This document shows positions 31,057-38,584 of a stretch of DNA of 64,000 bases, piece after piece. A program made the translations under genes and the position numbers. Origin of the DNA: Sphingobium jiangsuense (GTDB taxonomy: Bacteria > Pseudomonadota > Alphaproteobacteria > Sphingomonadales > Sphingomonadaceae); contig NZ_JACIDT010000012.1 of assembly GCF_014196495.1 (NCBI RefSeq), positions 56,884-120,883 of the forward strand, given 5' to 3'. The notes under the pieces were generated by a model. That model made no database searches, was not told where the DNA came from, and was given only the letters and a program-made list of their open reading frames with translations. Within the stretch, counting starts at the first letter, position 1, and each line of letters opens with the position of its first letter.

Positions 31057-31236
31057 TCAGCGCGGGGTGAAGCGCCTCTTTTCCGTCACGTCGATCTGGA
31101 CGACGCGGCCTTCATGGACCGTGACGGTGATGCTGCCGAAGCGCAGCCCTTCCAGCGCCTGCCTGATGCTGTCCAGGCTTTCGTTCAGTGCGTCCGAAGC
31201 CGATGGGGCGGCCGGTGCGGTTTGCGATAAACTCAT
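31057..31236 (-). CDS. YezD-like small protein (DUF2292 family)
   Basis: A 59-residue protein from ATG 31236. After an Ala/Ser-rich start (MSLSQTAPAAPSASDALN) it has SLDSIRQALEGLRFGSITVT, then a VHEGRVVQIDVTEKRRF strand region, which is the core of the YezD/DUF2292 family of small proteins found next to sulfur assimilation genes. It lies between the RBBP9-type hydrolase and the TonB receptor, all on the minus strand, about 110 bp from the receptor. A TTGTCTACT element lies about 45 bp upstream and is shared with the hydrolase promoter. Function unknown. Confidence 0.75.
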   Translation of the reverse strand: MSLSQTAPAAPSASDALNESLDSIRQALEGLRFGSITVTVHEGRVVQIDVTEKRRFTPR

Positions 31237-31278
31237 GCCTCAGTCTCCTTCGTGCTTCGGTTTTATATCTATCTAAAC

Positions 31279-31287
31279 AGTAGACAA
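31279..31287 (-). promoter_or_regulatory. Shared 9-bp promoter element before the YezD-like gene
   Basis: Minus-strand TTGTCTACT, 42 bp upstream of the start. The same 9-mer occurs upstream of the hydrolase at 32149-32157. It could include a -35 box, or be a regulator site. The -10 is uncertain (TATAAA about 14 bp further). Confidence 0.45.
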
Positions 31288-31402
31288 TAATTCAATATGT
31301 TTTGCATGCCCTAGTTTAGCTTTAGCGGCTCAGCCTTGGCCGGATCGGGAACAGGGAAGGCCGGGCAGGGCGATGATCGCGCCGCCGCCCGGCATATTTC
31401 TC

Positions 31403-32068
31403 TCAGAAACTCAGCGCCAGCGGCGAGAGCGGCGCGCTGGGGGCGAATATCCCGCTGTTGGCGCGGGCCGCGCCGATCCGCGCGCGGCGGACGAGGCGGC
31501 GGAGCAGATAGAGACCGAAATCCCAGCTGCCGATACCCGATTCGGCGTTGATATGGCCGATCTCGCCCGCGTCGGCGAAATCGCTGCCCCAGAAGAAGGC
31601 CAGACGCCGCGCCCGCTGAAGATCGATATAAGGATCGTTGCGGCTGGCCGCGAGGATGGACGGGAAGGGCAATATGCCCCGCGCGGCGGGCGCGAAGGGG
31701 GTCAGCCTCGGGTCGATCGCCGCATGGTCCAGTTCCGGCGGCGCGACCAGCAGCGCGCCCGCGACCGGGCCGCCGAAGCCGGGCTTCTGCTGCTGCGCCC
31801 AGCGGGCGACCGCGTGGCAACCCAGGCTGTGCGCGACGAGGAACACCGGTGCCTCGGCCTGCGCGATCGCCGCGTTCAGGCGGTCGGGCCAGAGATCCGG
31901 GTCGGGCTTTTCCCAGCTGCCGAGGTTCACCCGGCGGCAGTTCGGCAAGGCTTCTTCCCAGAGGCTTTGCCAATGGTCGGGACCGCTATTGTTGAGGCCC
32001 GGAACGGTCAGAATGTGCGGCGCGTCGCCGCCTTCGTCATGGGGCGTGAATAAGGTCGATATGTGCAT
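31403..32068 (-). CDS. RBBP9/YdeN family alpha/beta hydrolase
   Basis: Serine hydrolase of 221 residues. GLNNSGPDHWQSLWE near the N-terminus (about 24-38), the nucleophile in VAHSLGC (about 80-86), and GHINAESGIGSWDFG near the C-terminus with the catalytic histidine are all characteristic of RBBP9/YdeN proteins. ATG 32068 is chosen (MHISTLFTPHDEGG), with a GAAGGG ribosome site; an upstream in-frame ATG adds 21 residues unlike the family. Cytosolic; substrate unknown. It heads the minus-strand set hydrolase, YezD-like protein, TonB receptor, and is divergent from trxB. Confidence 0.88.
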   Translation of the reverse strand: MHISTLFTPHDEGGDAPHILTVPGLNNSGPDHWQSLWEEALPNCRRVNLGSWEKPDPDLWPDRLNAAIAQAEAPVFLVAHSLGCHAVARWAQQQKPGFGGPVAGALLVAPPELDHAAIDPRLTPFAPAARGILPFPSILAASRNDPYIDLQRARRLAFFWGSDFADAGEIGHINAESGIGSWDFGLYLLRRLVRRARIGAARANSGIFAPSAPLSPLALSF

Positions 32069-32148
32069 AGCCACTATCCCTTCTGAAAAGAAGCAGGCCG
32101 GTCGACTCGGAATACGTCCCGACAATTGCATGATATCTCAACCATTGA

Positions 32149-32157
32149 AGTAGACAA
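32149..32157 (-). promoter_or_regulatory. Shared 9-bp promoter element before the hydrolase
   Basis: Minus-strand TTGTCTACT about 80 bp upstream of the hydrolase start, identical to the element at 31279-31287. With TATCAT 16 bp further on, it reads as a plausible -35/-10 pair for the hydrolase. Confidence 0.45.
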
Positions 32158-32346
32158 GTTCGCGGCGACGAACCGGTGGCGGCATGAGGCGGGTTGCGAC
32201 GAGTCGAGTGGGAGAGCGGAAGACGGGAGCGGGCGGAAGCGAGGGCGAAAGGCGCGATTGTCCGGCCCCAAGCTTTCCCCCTCTTGCGTTCCCGATGGGG
32301 AAACCTATGTGCTTTCCCGCATCGACGGAAAACAGGGAAAGACCGC

Positions 32347-33321
32347 ATGACCACCACGACCCACAGCCGCATGTTGATTCTCGGATCGGGGCCGGCCGGG
32401 CTGTCCGCCGCCATCTATGCCGCGCGCGCGGGGCTGAAGCCGGTGGTGGTGCAGGGCATGCAGCCGGGCGGCCAGCTGACCATCACCACGGATGTGGAGA
32501 ATTACCCCGGCTTCCGCGAGGTGATCCAGGGGCCGTGGCTGATGCAGGAGATGCAGGCCCAGGCCGAGCATGTCGGCGCCGGGATGGTGTGGGATCAGAT
32601 CGTCGATGTCGACCTGTCGCAGCGTCCCTTCCGCCTGACCGGCGACGGCGGGAACGTCTACACCGCCGACACGCTGGTCATCAGCACCGGCGCGCAGGCC
32701 AAATGGCTGGGCGTCGAAGGGGAAGAGGCGCTGTCGGGCAAGGGCGTTTCGGCCTGCGCGACCTGCGACGGCTTCTTCTATCGCGGCAAGAAGGTGGTGG
32801 TGATCGGCGGCGGCAACACCGCCGTCGAGGAAGCGCTCTACCTCACCAATCATTCGCAGGACGTGACGCTGATCCATCGCCGCGATTCGCTGCGGGCCGA
32901 GAAGATATTGCAGGAGCGGCTGTTCGCCCATCCCAACATCAAGATACTGTGGAACAAGGCGGTGAAGCGCTTCGTCGGCGGCGAAGGGGCGGCGGGCCTT
33001 GTCGGCGTCGATCTGATCGACACCATGACCGGCGAGGAGACGCACGAGCCGACCGATGGCGCGTTCGTCGCGATCGGCCACAAGCCCGCGACCGAATTGT
33101 TCGAGGGCAAGCTTGAACTGGACGAAGGCTATATCGTGGTCGAGAAGGGCACGTCGAAAACCGCCATTCCCGGCGTGTTCGCGGCCGGTGACGTCACCGA
33201 CAAGATCTATCGCCAGGCGGTGACGGCGGCGGGCATGGGCTGCATGGCCGCGCTCGATGCGGAGCGCTTCCTTGCCGAAGCGGATTTCGAGGCCACGAAG
33301 GCGGCTGCGGCGGCGGAGTAA
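32347..33321 (+). CDS. trxB: Thioredoxin-disulfide reductase
   Basis: Flavoprotein of 324 residues that reduces thioredoxin with NADPH. FAD-binding GSGPAGLSAAIYA (about 14-26), the redox-active CATC (in SACATCDGFFYRG) and the NADPH-binding GGGNTAVEEA are present, ending with the GVFAAGDVTD FAD motif. ATG 32347 is chosen; the frame is open upstream across the intergenic region with the hydrolase promoter. It is a single-gene unit with a family A repeat just after its end. Confidence 0.97.
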   Translation: MTTTTHSRMLILGSGPAGLSAAIYAARAGLKPVVVQGMQPGGQLTITTDVENYPGFREVIQGPWLMQEMQAQAEHVGAGMVWDQIVDVDLSQRPFRLTGDGGNVYTADTLVISTGAQAKWLGVEGEEALSGKGVSACATCDGFFYRGKKVVVIGGGNTAVEEALYLTNHSQDVTLIHRRDSLRAEKILQERLFAHPNIKILWNKAVKRFVGGEGAAGLVGVDLIDTMTGEETHEPTDGAFVAIGHKPATELFEGKLELDEGYIVVEKGTSKTAIPGVFAAGDVTDKIYRQAVTAAGMGCMAALDAERFLAEADFEATKAAAAAE

Positions 33322-33331
33322 GCCTGTTGTC

Positions 33332-33414
33332 CGTCATCCCAGCGGAGGCTGGGATCGTGTGAGGCTGGGTTCCGTGCTATCGAGAACGATGCCAGCCTGC
33401 GCTGGCATGACGAT
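33332..33414. repeat. Dispersed palindromic repeat, family A (double)
   Basis: A first hairpin CATCCCAGCGGAGGCTGGGAT and, about 40 bp later, GATGCCAGCCTGCGCTGGCA followed by TGACG. It fills the gap between trxB (+) and the acyl carrier protein gene (-), which converge. Confidence 0.75.
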
Positions 33415-33435
33415 GATGGTGGGATGAGAAGGCTG

Positions 33436-33723
33436 TCAGCCCAGCTTGCCCCGGACGAAATCGGCCAGCGAACCGAAGCTTTCGAAGGTCTCGCCGTCCA
33501 CATCGTCATCGTCGATCAGGATCGAGAATCGGTCCTCCATCTCCGTCAGCAGGGTGGCGACGGCCATCGAATCGAGCTCCGGCAGCGCCCCGAACAAGGG
33601 CGTTTCCGGGGTGAAGGCGTTCACGCGCTCGGCGGAAAGGCCCAGCACGTCCTGCAATACGGCCCGCAGGGTGTCGTCGATGGACGCTCGCGGCGCGTCT
33701 TCTTTCAAGGGGTCTGCACGCAT
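33436..33723 (-). CDS. Acyl carrier protein of the exosortase locus
   Basis: A 95-residue acyl carrier protein. The serine that carries phosphopantetheine is in LPELDSMAVATLL (about 49-61), the DSM motif. The rest is the usual helical bundle with acidic patches (DDDDVDGETF). It is transcribed with the acetyltransferase behind it, divergently from the ligase and decarboxylase. In XrtA-bearing genomes such ACPs stand near the ligase_PEP_1 and decarboxylase genes, so it may carry the group those enzymes handle; this is inference. Confidence 0.85.
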   Translation of the reverse strand: MRADPLKEDAPRASIDDTLRAVLQDVLGLSAERVNAFTPETPLFGALPELDSMAVATLLTEMEDRFSILIDDDDVDGETFESFGSLADFVRGKLG

Positions 33724-33738
33724 GACGGGCCTCTACCC

Positions 33739-34746
33739 TCAACCGGGCCGGCGGACAAGTTGGGAAATGCGCGTCCGCAGCGCGGGCAGCCACATGCGCG
33801 CCTTGCGCGGGTCGAAGCAGTCGAGCCGCAGCATCGGCCGCGTCCGCTCCATCCAGTCGCGCTTATAGGCGTTGTTGCCGGTGCCATAGTCGATATGGGC
33901 GACCTTTTCCCGGTCGATCATGTGATGGAACAGGAAATGGCTGAGCAGCGTGCCGGGCGAGTTGCGGTCATGGGCGCTGTCATGCGCGATCTTGTGCACG
34001 CAGGCGGTGTCGCCTTCGATCGTCCAGAGCTGCACGGCCACCGGTGCCCCTTCCGCGCGGGCGATGCCCAGGCGCAGCGCCCCGCGCGCGGCGGCCTCTT
34101 CCGCCAGCGCGCGCACCATCGCGGGAAAGGGCTCGGCATTCTTCCAGCTGGCGCTGTAGACCGCCTGATAATCGAGCCACAGCGCGTCGGTCATTTCCTC
34201 ATGGATCTCGAAACCATAGGGCTGCAACCGCCCCTTGCGGCGGACGGCGGAGCGCAGCTTGCCGGGGCGGCCAGCCCAATAGGTCGCGAAATCGCGCCCG
34301 TCGAGGTCGAGATAATGGTTGCTGTTCTGATCGGTCAGCAGCGCGATCCACCCCGCCGAGGCGAAGGCGTCGCGCATCAGGCGCGCGGTGCCGTCGTCGA
34401 GCAGCGGATAGAAGCTGACGCGGTTGTACCGCCCCCGCAGCCGGGCGGCGATCTCCGCCACCAATGCCTGCTGCCCGGCGCGGGACGGGTGGCCCTCGAC
34501 AATGGGGCCGTAGGAAAAGCTGTAATAATTGGCGAGCGCGCCCAGCTGGTCGCCGTCCTCGACCAGCGGCAGGGTAATCGACCGGCCGTCCGCCTCCGCC
34601 CGCAGCCAGAGGCACGACCTATCCGCGAAGCAATGGCGCGCCAGCATCTCGAACCAGGCGGCGCGCGCAAATCCATGGCCGCCGCCGGTCGCGGACATGC
34701 CTTGCGGGCGGTGGGATTCGATGATGGGCACCCGGTCTTTCCTCAT
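33739..34746 (-). CDS. GNAT/FemAB-like acetyltransferase of the exosortase locus
   Basis: A 335-residue protein of the FemAB/BioF2-like GNAT superfamily. Sequence landmarks are WFEMLARHCFADRSCLWLRA near the N-terminus and, in the second half, HKIAHDSAHDRNSPGTLLSH and IDYGTGNNAYKRDWM. The latter pattern (D-x-G-x-G-x-x-x-x-K) is common to this family. It shares an operon with the ACP (15 bp apart) and may transfer an acyl or aminoacyl group from it. Membrane segments are absent. The exact reaction is unknown. Confidence 0.75.
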   Translation of the reverse strand: MRKDRVPIIESHRPQGMSATGGGHGFARAAWFEMLARHCFADRSCLWLRAEADGRSITLPLVEDGDQLGALANYYSFSYGPIVEGHPSRAGQQALVAEIAARLRGRYNRVSFYPLLDDGTARLMRDAFASAGWIALLTDQNSNHYLDLDGRDFATYWAGRPGKLRSAVRRKGRLQPYGFEIHEEMTDALWLDYQAVYSASWKNAEPFPAMVRALAEEAAARGALRLGIARAEGAPVAVQLWTIEGDTACVHKIAHDSAHDRNSPGTLLSHFLFHHMIDREKVAHIDYGTGNNAYKRDWMERTRPMLRLDCFDPRKARMWLPALRTRISQLVRRPG

Positions 34747-34842
34747 TTGGGCCTGCCTGTCCTCGCCGCAGGCCCGTCTTTCCTTGCCGCCGGAATGTCT
34801 CTATCCCGCGACCGCATGATATTATAGCGCGAAGTGGTGCAG

Positions 34843-36408
34843 ATGAGGTTAAGTGAATCGCCTTTACGGCCCATTGACCATCTCCCCGCCATGGGCCGGG
34901 CGGATGCGCTCGCCCTTGCGGGCAAGGCCGGGGCGCTGAGCTATGCCGGGCTGGAGCAGGCGACGGGCCGCCTCGCCGCCTGGCTGGCGGCGCAGGGTTT
35001 GCCGCGCGGCGGCAGGGTGGCGAGCTGGGTCGCCAAGGGGCGGCTCGCCTGCCTGATGCCGCTGGCCGCGCCGCGCGCGGGGCTGGTGCATGTGCCGATC
35101 AATCCGTTGCTCAAGCATGCGCAGGTCGCCCATATCCTCGCCGACAGCGGGGCGGGGCTGCTCATCGCCTCGTCGGCGCGTCTTGCGAGCCTTCAGGATG
35201 GGGACGCGCCCGGCTGCATGCTGCATGACGAAGGGGAGGTGCCGGCGCAGGCGGAAACGCTCGACCCGCTGCCGCCGGGCGAGGGCGCTCCCGACGATCT
35301 CGCCGCCTTGCTCTACACCAGCGGATCGACCGGGCGGCCCAAGGGGGTGATGGTCACGCACGCCAATCTCTGGCTGGGCGCGGTGTCGGTGGCGGAGTAT
35401 CTGCGCCTGACGCCGCAGGACCGGGTGCTGGCGGTGCTGCCGTTCAGCTTCGACTATGGGCAGAACCAGCTGTTCTCGACCTGGGCGGCGGGCGGAACGG
35501 TGGTACCGCTCGACTATCTGACCGCGCGCGACGTCATCAAGGCGGTGGAGCGGGAGGGGATAACCGGCCTTGCGGGCGTGCCGCCGCTCTGGGTGCAACT
35601 GACCGAGGCGGACTGGCCCGCCGAAACCGCTGCGCGGCTGCGCTACCTCACCAACAGCGGCGGCGCGCTGACGCGGGGGCTGGTGAGGCGGCTGCGCGCG
35701 CTGTTCCCCAATGCCGATATCTATCCGATGTACGGGCTGACCGAGGCGTTCCGATCGACCTATTTGCCGCCGGAACTGGTCGCCTCCCACCCCGAAAGCA
35801 TGGGGCGGGCGATCCCGCATGCGGAGATTCTGGTCTGCCGTCCCGATGGCAGTGTCACGGCGGATGACGAGCCGGGCGAACTGGTCCATTGCGGCCCGCT
35901 GGTCGCCAGGGGCTATTGGAACGACCCGGCGCGCACCGCCGAGCGCTTCCGCCCCGCGCCGCCCGCTTCCCGCCATGGCGGCATGGCGGTATGGTCGGGC
36001 GACAGGGTGCGGCGCGATGCCGGGGGGCTGCTCTATTTCGTCGGCCGCGACGACGCGATGATCAAATCCGCGGGCAACCGCATCAGCCCGACCGAGATAG
36101 AGGAAGCCGCGCAAGCCGTGCCCGGCGTCGCCGAGGCGGTGGCGCTGGGCATGCCCGACCGGCGGCTGGGACAGGCGATCCTGCTGCTCGTGCGGCCTGA
36201 CGGGGGAGGGGCCGATGCGGGCGGCAGGGCGGACGCCGCCGCGCTGGAGGAGGCGATACGTGGGCGGTTCCGCGCCGAAATGCCCAATTACATGATGCCG
36301 GGGGAAATCAGGATGGTCGGGCAGTTCCCGAAAACCCCCAACGGCAAGATCGATCGTGTCGCGCTGGCCGGCGTCCATGCCCATCCGGCGGAGGAGAATA
36401 ACGCATGA
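34843..36408 (+). CDS. AMP-forming acyl-CoA ligase, exosortase A associated
   Basis: ANL-superfamily ligase of 521 residues from ATG 34843 (GTG 34834 and 34837 are alternatives). The AMP motif YTSGSTGRPKGVM is at about 158-170; the hinge and C-terminal lysine motif PKTPNGKIDRVAL are near the end. The protein is like the ligase_PEP_1 family found only with XrtA. It overlaps the decarboxylase gene by 4 bp. It probably activates a carboxylate and loads the nearby ACP. Substrate unknown. Confidence 0.88.
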   Translation: MRLSESPLRPIDHLPAMGRADALALAGKAGALSYAGLEQATGRLAAWLAAQGLPRGGRVASWVAKGRLACLMPLAAPRAGLVHVPINPLLKHAQVAHILADSGAGLLIASSARLASLQDGDAPGCMLHDEGEVPAQAETLDPLPPGEGAPDDLAALLYTSGSTGRPKGVMVTHANLWLGAVSVAEYLRLTPQDRVLAVLPFSFDYGQNQLFSTWAAGGTVVPLDYLTARDVIKAVEREGITGLAGVPPLWVQLTEADWPAETAARLRYLTNSGGALTRGLVRRLRALFPNADIYPMYGLTEAFRSTYLPPELVASHPESMGRAIPHAEILVCRPDGSVTADDEPGELVHCGPLVARGYWNDPARTAERFRPAPPASRHGGMAVWSGDRVRRDAGGLLYFVGRDDAMIKSAGNRISPTEIEEAAQAVPGVAEAVALGMPDRRLGQAILLLVRPDGGGADAGGRADAAALEEAIRGRFRAEMPNYMMPGEIRMVGQFPKTPNGKIDRVALAGVHAHPAEENNA

Positions 36409-37640
36409 AACCATCAGGTCCGATCCCGCTCTGGTTCGAGGCGGAGGACGGCATGCTGCTGATCGGCGATTGCGGCGCGCGCTCGCTGATCGACGAGGCG
36501 GGCGATACGCCGCTGTTCGTCTACGACATGGGGACGGTGCGCTCCACCATCGGGCGGTTGCGGGTGGCGATGCCCGACGGGCTGCACCTTCATTATGCGA
36601 TGAAGGCCAATCCGTTCCCTCCGCTGCTGGCGGCGATGACGGGGCTGGTCGACGGTTTCGACATAGCGTCGGGCGGGGAACTGGCGATGGCGCTGGAAGC
36701 CGGGATGGCGCCCGATCGCATCAGCTTCGCCGGGCCGGGCAAGCGTGACGACGAACTGCATGCCGCCATCGGCACGGGGGTGACGATCAACCTCGAATCC
36801 GAAGGCGAGGCACGGCGGGCGCTTGGCATGGCCGAGCGCCTCGGCGTCACGCCCCGCCTTGCCGTGCGCGTCAATCCGGATTTCGACCTCAAGGGGTCGG
36901 GCATGAAGATGGGCGGCGGCGCCAAGCCCTTCGGCGTGGACGCCGATCGCGCGGCGGCGCTCGCCCGGCAGGTGATCGACGCGGGGGCGGACTGGCGCGG
37001 CTGGCATATCTTCGCGGGCAGCCAGGCGCTCGACACGCTGGCGATCATCGAAGCGCAGGCGCAGACGGTCGCGCTGGCCGCGCGCCTTTCCGAAGAGGTC
37101 GGGCGCACGCCGCCGCTGGTCAATATCGGCGGCGGGCTGGGTGTGCCCTATTTCCCCGGCGACCTGCCGGTCGATGCCCGCGCGATCGGCCTCGCGCTGG
37201 AGGAGGCGCTGACCCTGCCGCCCGAAATATTGGAGGAAAGCGCCTTCGCGATGGAGCTGGGCCGCTATTTCGTCGCGGAGGCCGGCGTCTATCTGACCCG
37301 CGTGGTCGACGTGAAGGAAAGCCATGGCGAGCGCTTCGCCATCGTCGACGGCGGCCTGCACCATCAACTCGCGGCCAGCGGGAATTTCGGCACGGTGGTG
37401 CGGCGCAACTATCCGGTCGCCATCGCCAACAAATTCGGTGTGGAGAACGCCGCCGAGCCAGTCACCATCGCCGGGTGCCTGTGCACCCCGCTCGACCGCC
37501 TCGCCGACAAGGTGCTGCTGCCCCCGGTCCAGGAAGGGGATATCGTCGCCGTGTTCATGGCCGGGGCCTATGGCGCGACGGCCTCGCCCTCGGCTTTCCT
37601 CGGTCATGCCCCCGCGCGGGAAATGCTGGTGGGTGGGTAG
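36405..37640 (+). CDS. PLP-dependent decarboxylase, exosortase A associated
   Basis: Alanine racemase-fold decarboxylase of 411 residues, related to diaminopimelate and ornithine decarboxylases (group IV). The PLP lysine is K67 in YAMKANPFPPLL. VNIGGGLGVPYFPGD, ELGRYFVAEAG and the C-terminal GCLCTPLDRLADKVLLP, with the catalytic cysteine, all agree. The dCO2ase_PEP family sits next to the XrtA ligase, as here (4-bp overlap). It makes an amine from an unknown amino acid; it need not be lysA. Confidence 0.9.
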   Translation: MKPSGPIPLWFEAEDGMLLIGDCGARSLIDEAGDTPLFVYDMGTVRSTIGRLRVAMPDGLHLHYAMKANPFPPLLAAMTGLVDGFDIASGGELAMALEAGMAPDRISFAGPGKRDDELHAAIGTGVTINLESEGEARRALGMAERLGVTPRLAVRVNPDFDLKGSGMKMGGGAKPFGVDADRAAALARQVIDAGADWRGWHIFAGSQALDTLAIIEAQAQTVALAARLSEEVGRTPPLVNIGGGLGVPYFPGDLPVDARAIGLALEEALTLPPEILEESAFAMELGRYFVAEAGVYLTRVVDVKESHGERFAIVDGGLHHQLAASGNFGTVVRRNYPVAIANKFGVENAAEPVTIAGCLCTPLDRLADKVLLPPVQEGDIVAVFMAGAYGATASPSAFLGHAPAREMLVGG

Positions 37641-37641
37641 A

Positions 37642-37738
37642 GCGTTTTCAAGTCAGATGGAACATCTGACGGCTCGGAAAACGCGACAAGCAAGGAATGC
37701 AGGACTCTGCCCGGTTCAATCTGAACAGGGTAGAGTCC
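37642..37738. repeat. Two nested palindromes between decarboxylase and export genes
   Basis: First, GCGTTTTC at 37642-37649 pairs with GAAAACGC at 37677-37684, enclosing GTCAGATG-GAA-CATCTGAC (37652-37670). Second, a 17-bp arm at 37702-37718 pairs with 37722-37738 with two imperfect positions, around a 3-base loop. Either could end transcription of the decarboxylase, or belong to a mobile palindrome family. Confidence 0.65.
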
Positions 37739-37889
37739 GGGCCCCGCCGCCCGATACAGCTTTTTACCAATAGACTAACGCTATTTTCACCCTTTTCGGT
37801 CATTAGGCGGAAAAGGGTGTCCTTGCGTTACGCCTTCATTCCGGACGGAAGAAGGGGTAGATTGGGGCAGCAGAAATGAGGTGAATGAC

Positions 37890-38534
37890 ATGGCTTTCGG
37901 CCATATTTCGAAGCTTTTCATCAGTCTGGTCCTGTCCGCTCTCGTCCTGTCGGGATGCGCGGGCAGCGCTTCCGGGCCACAATTGCCGCCCGCTTCCTTC
38001 GTTTCCACGCAGGAAGGACCGGGTGAGGAATATGTGATCGGCCCGCTGGATGAACTGACAATTTTCGTCTGGCGCAACCCCGAACTGGGCGCCAAGGTGC
38101 AGGTGCGCCCGGACGGCCGCATCACCACGCCGCTCATCACCGACATGCCAGCGGTCGGCAAGACCTCGAAGATGCTGGCCGACGACATCAAGCTGGCGCT
38201 GTCGCAATATATCCAGAATCCGCTGGTCTCGGTGATCGTGGACAAGTTCTCCGGCACGTTCAGCCAGCAGGTGCGCATCGTCGGCGCGACCGACAAGCCC
38301 GCCTCGCTGCCCTATCGCGCCAACATGACGCTGCTCGACGCGATGATCGCGGTCGGCGGCCTGTCCGAATATGCGGCGGGCAACAAGGCGCGGCTGGTCC
38401 GGTTCGACAAGGACAGCGGCAAGCAGCGGGAATATGCGCTGCGCATCAACGATCTGATCAAGAAGGGCGACACCAAGGCCAATGTGCTGCTGGCGCCCGG
38501 CGACGTCATCATCATTCCCGAAAGCATGTTCTGA
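37890..38534 (+). CDS. XrtA-associated polysaccharide export lipoprotein (Wza-like)
   Basis: Outer-membrane export protein of 214 residues. ATG 37890 is preferred over GTG 37881 because GAGGTG lies about 5 bases upstream. A lipobox LVLSGC puts the lipidated cysteine at about residue 22. The Poly_export domain opens EYVIGPLDELTIFVWRNPEL and the SLBB domain has KPASLPYRANMTLLDAMIAV and GGLSEYAAGNKARLVR, ending ILAPGDVIIIPES-like (VLLAPGDVIIIPES). First gene of the ten-gene EPS operon. Shorter than Wza, as in XrtA loci. Confidence 0.9.
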   Translation: MAFGHISKLFISLVLSALVLSGCAGSASGPQLPPASFVSTQEGPGEEYVIGPLDELTIFVWRNPELGAKVQVRPDGRITTPLITDMPAVGKTSKMLADDIKLALSQYIQNPLVSVIVDKFSGTFSQQVRIVGATDKPASLPYRANMTLLDAMIAVGGLSEYAAGNKARLVRFDKDSGKQREYALRINDLIKKGDTKANVLLAPGDVIIIPESMF

Positions 38535-38584
38535 CGCAAAGCCCGCCCTGAAAGCCGGTAAGGACGAGAGAAAAGAACGGACCG

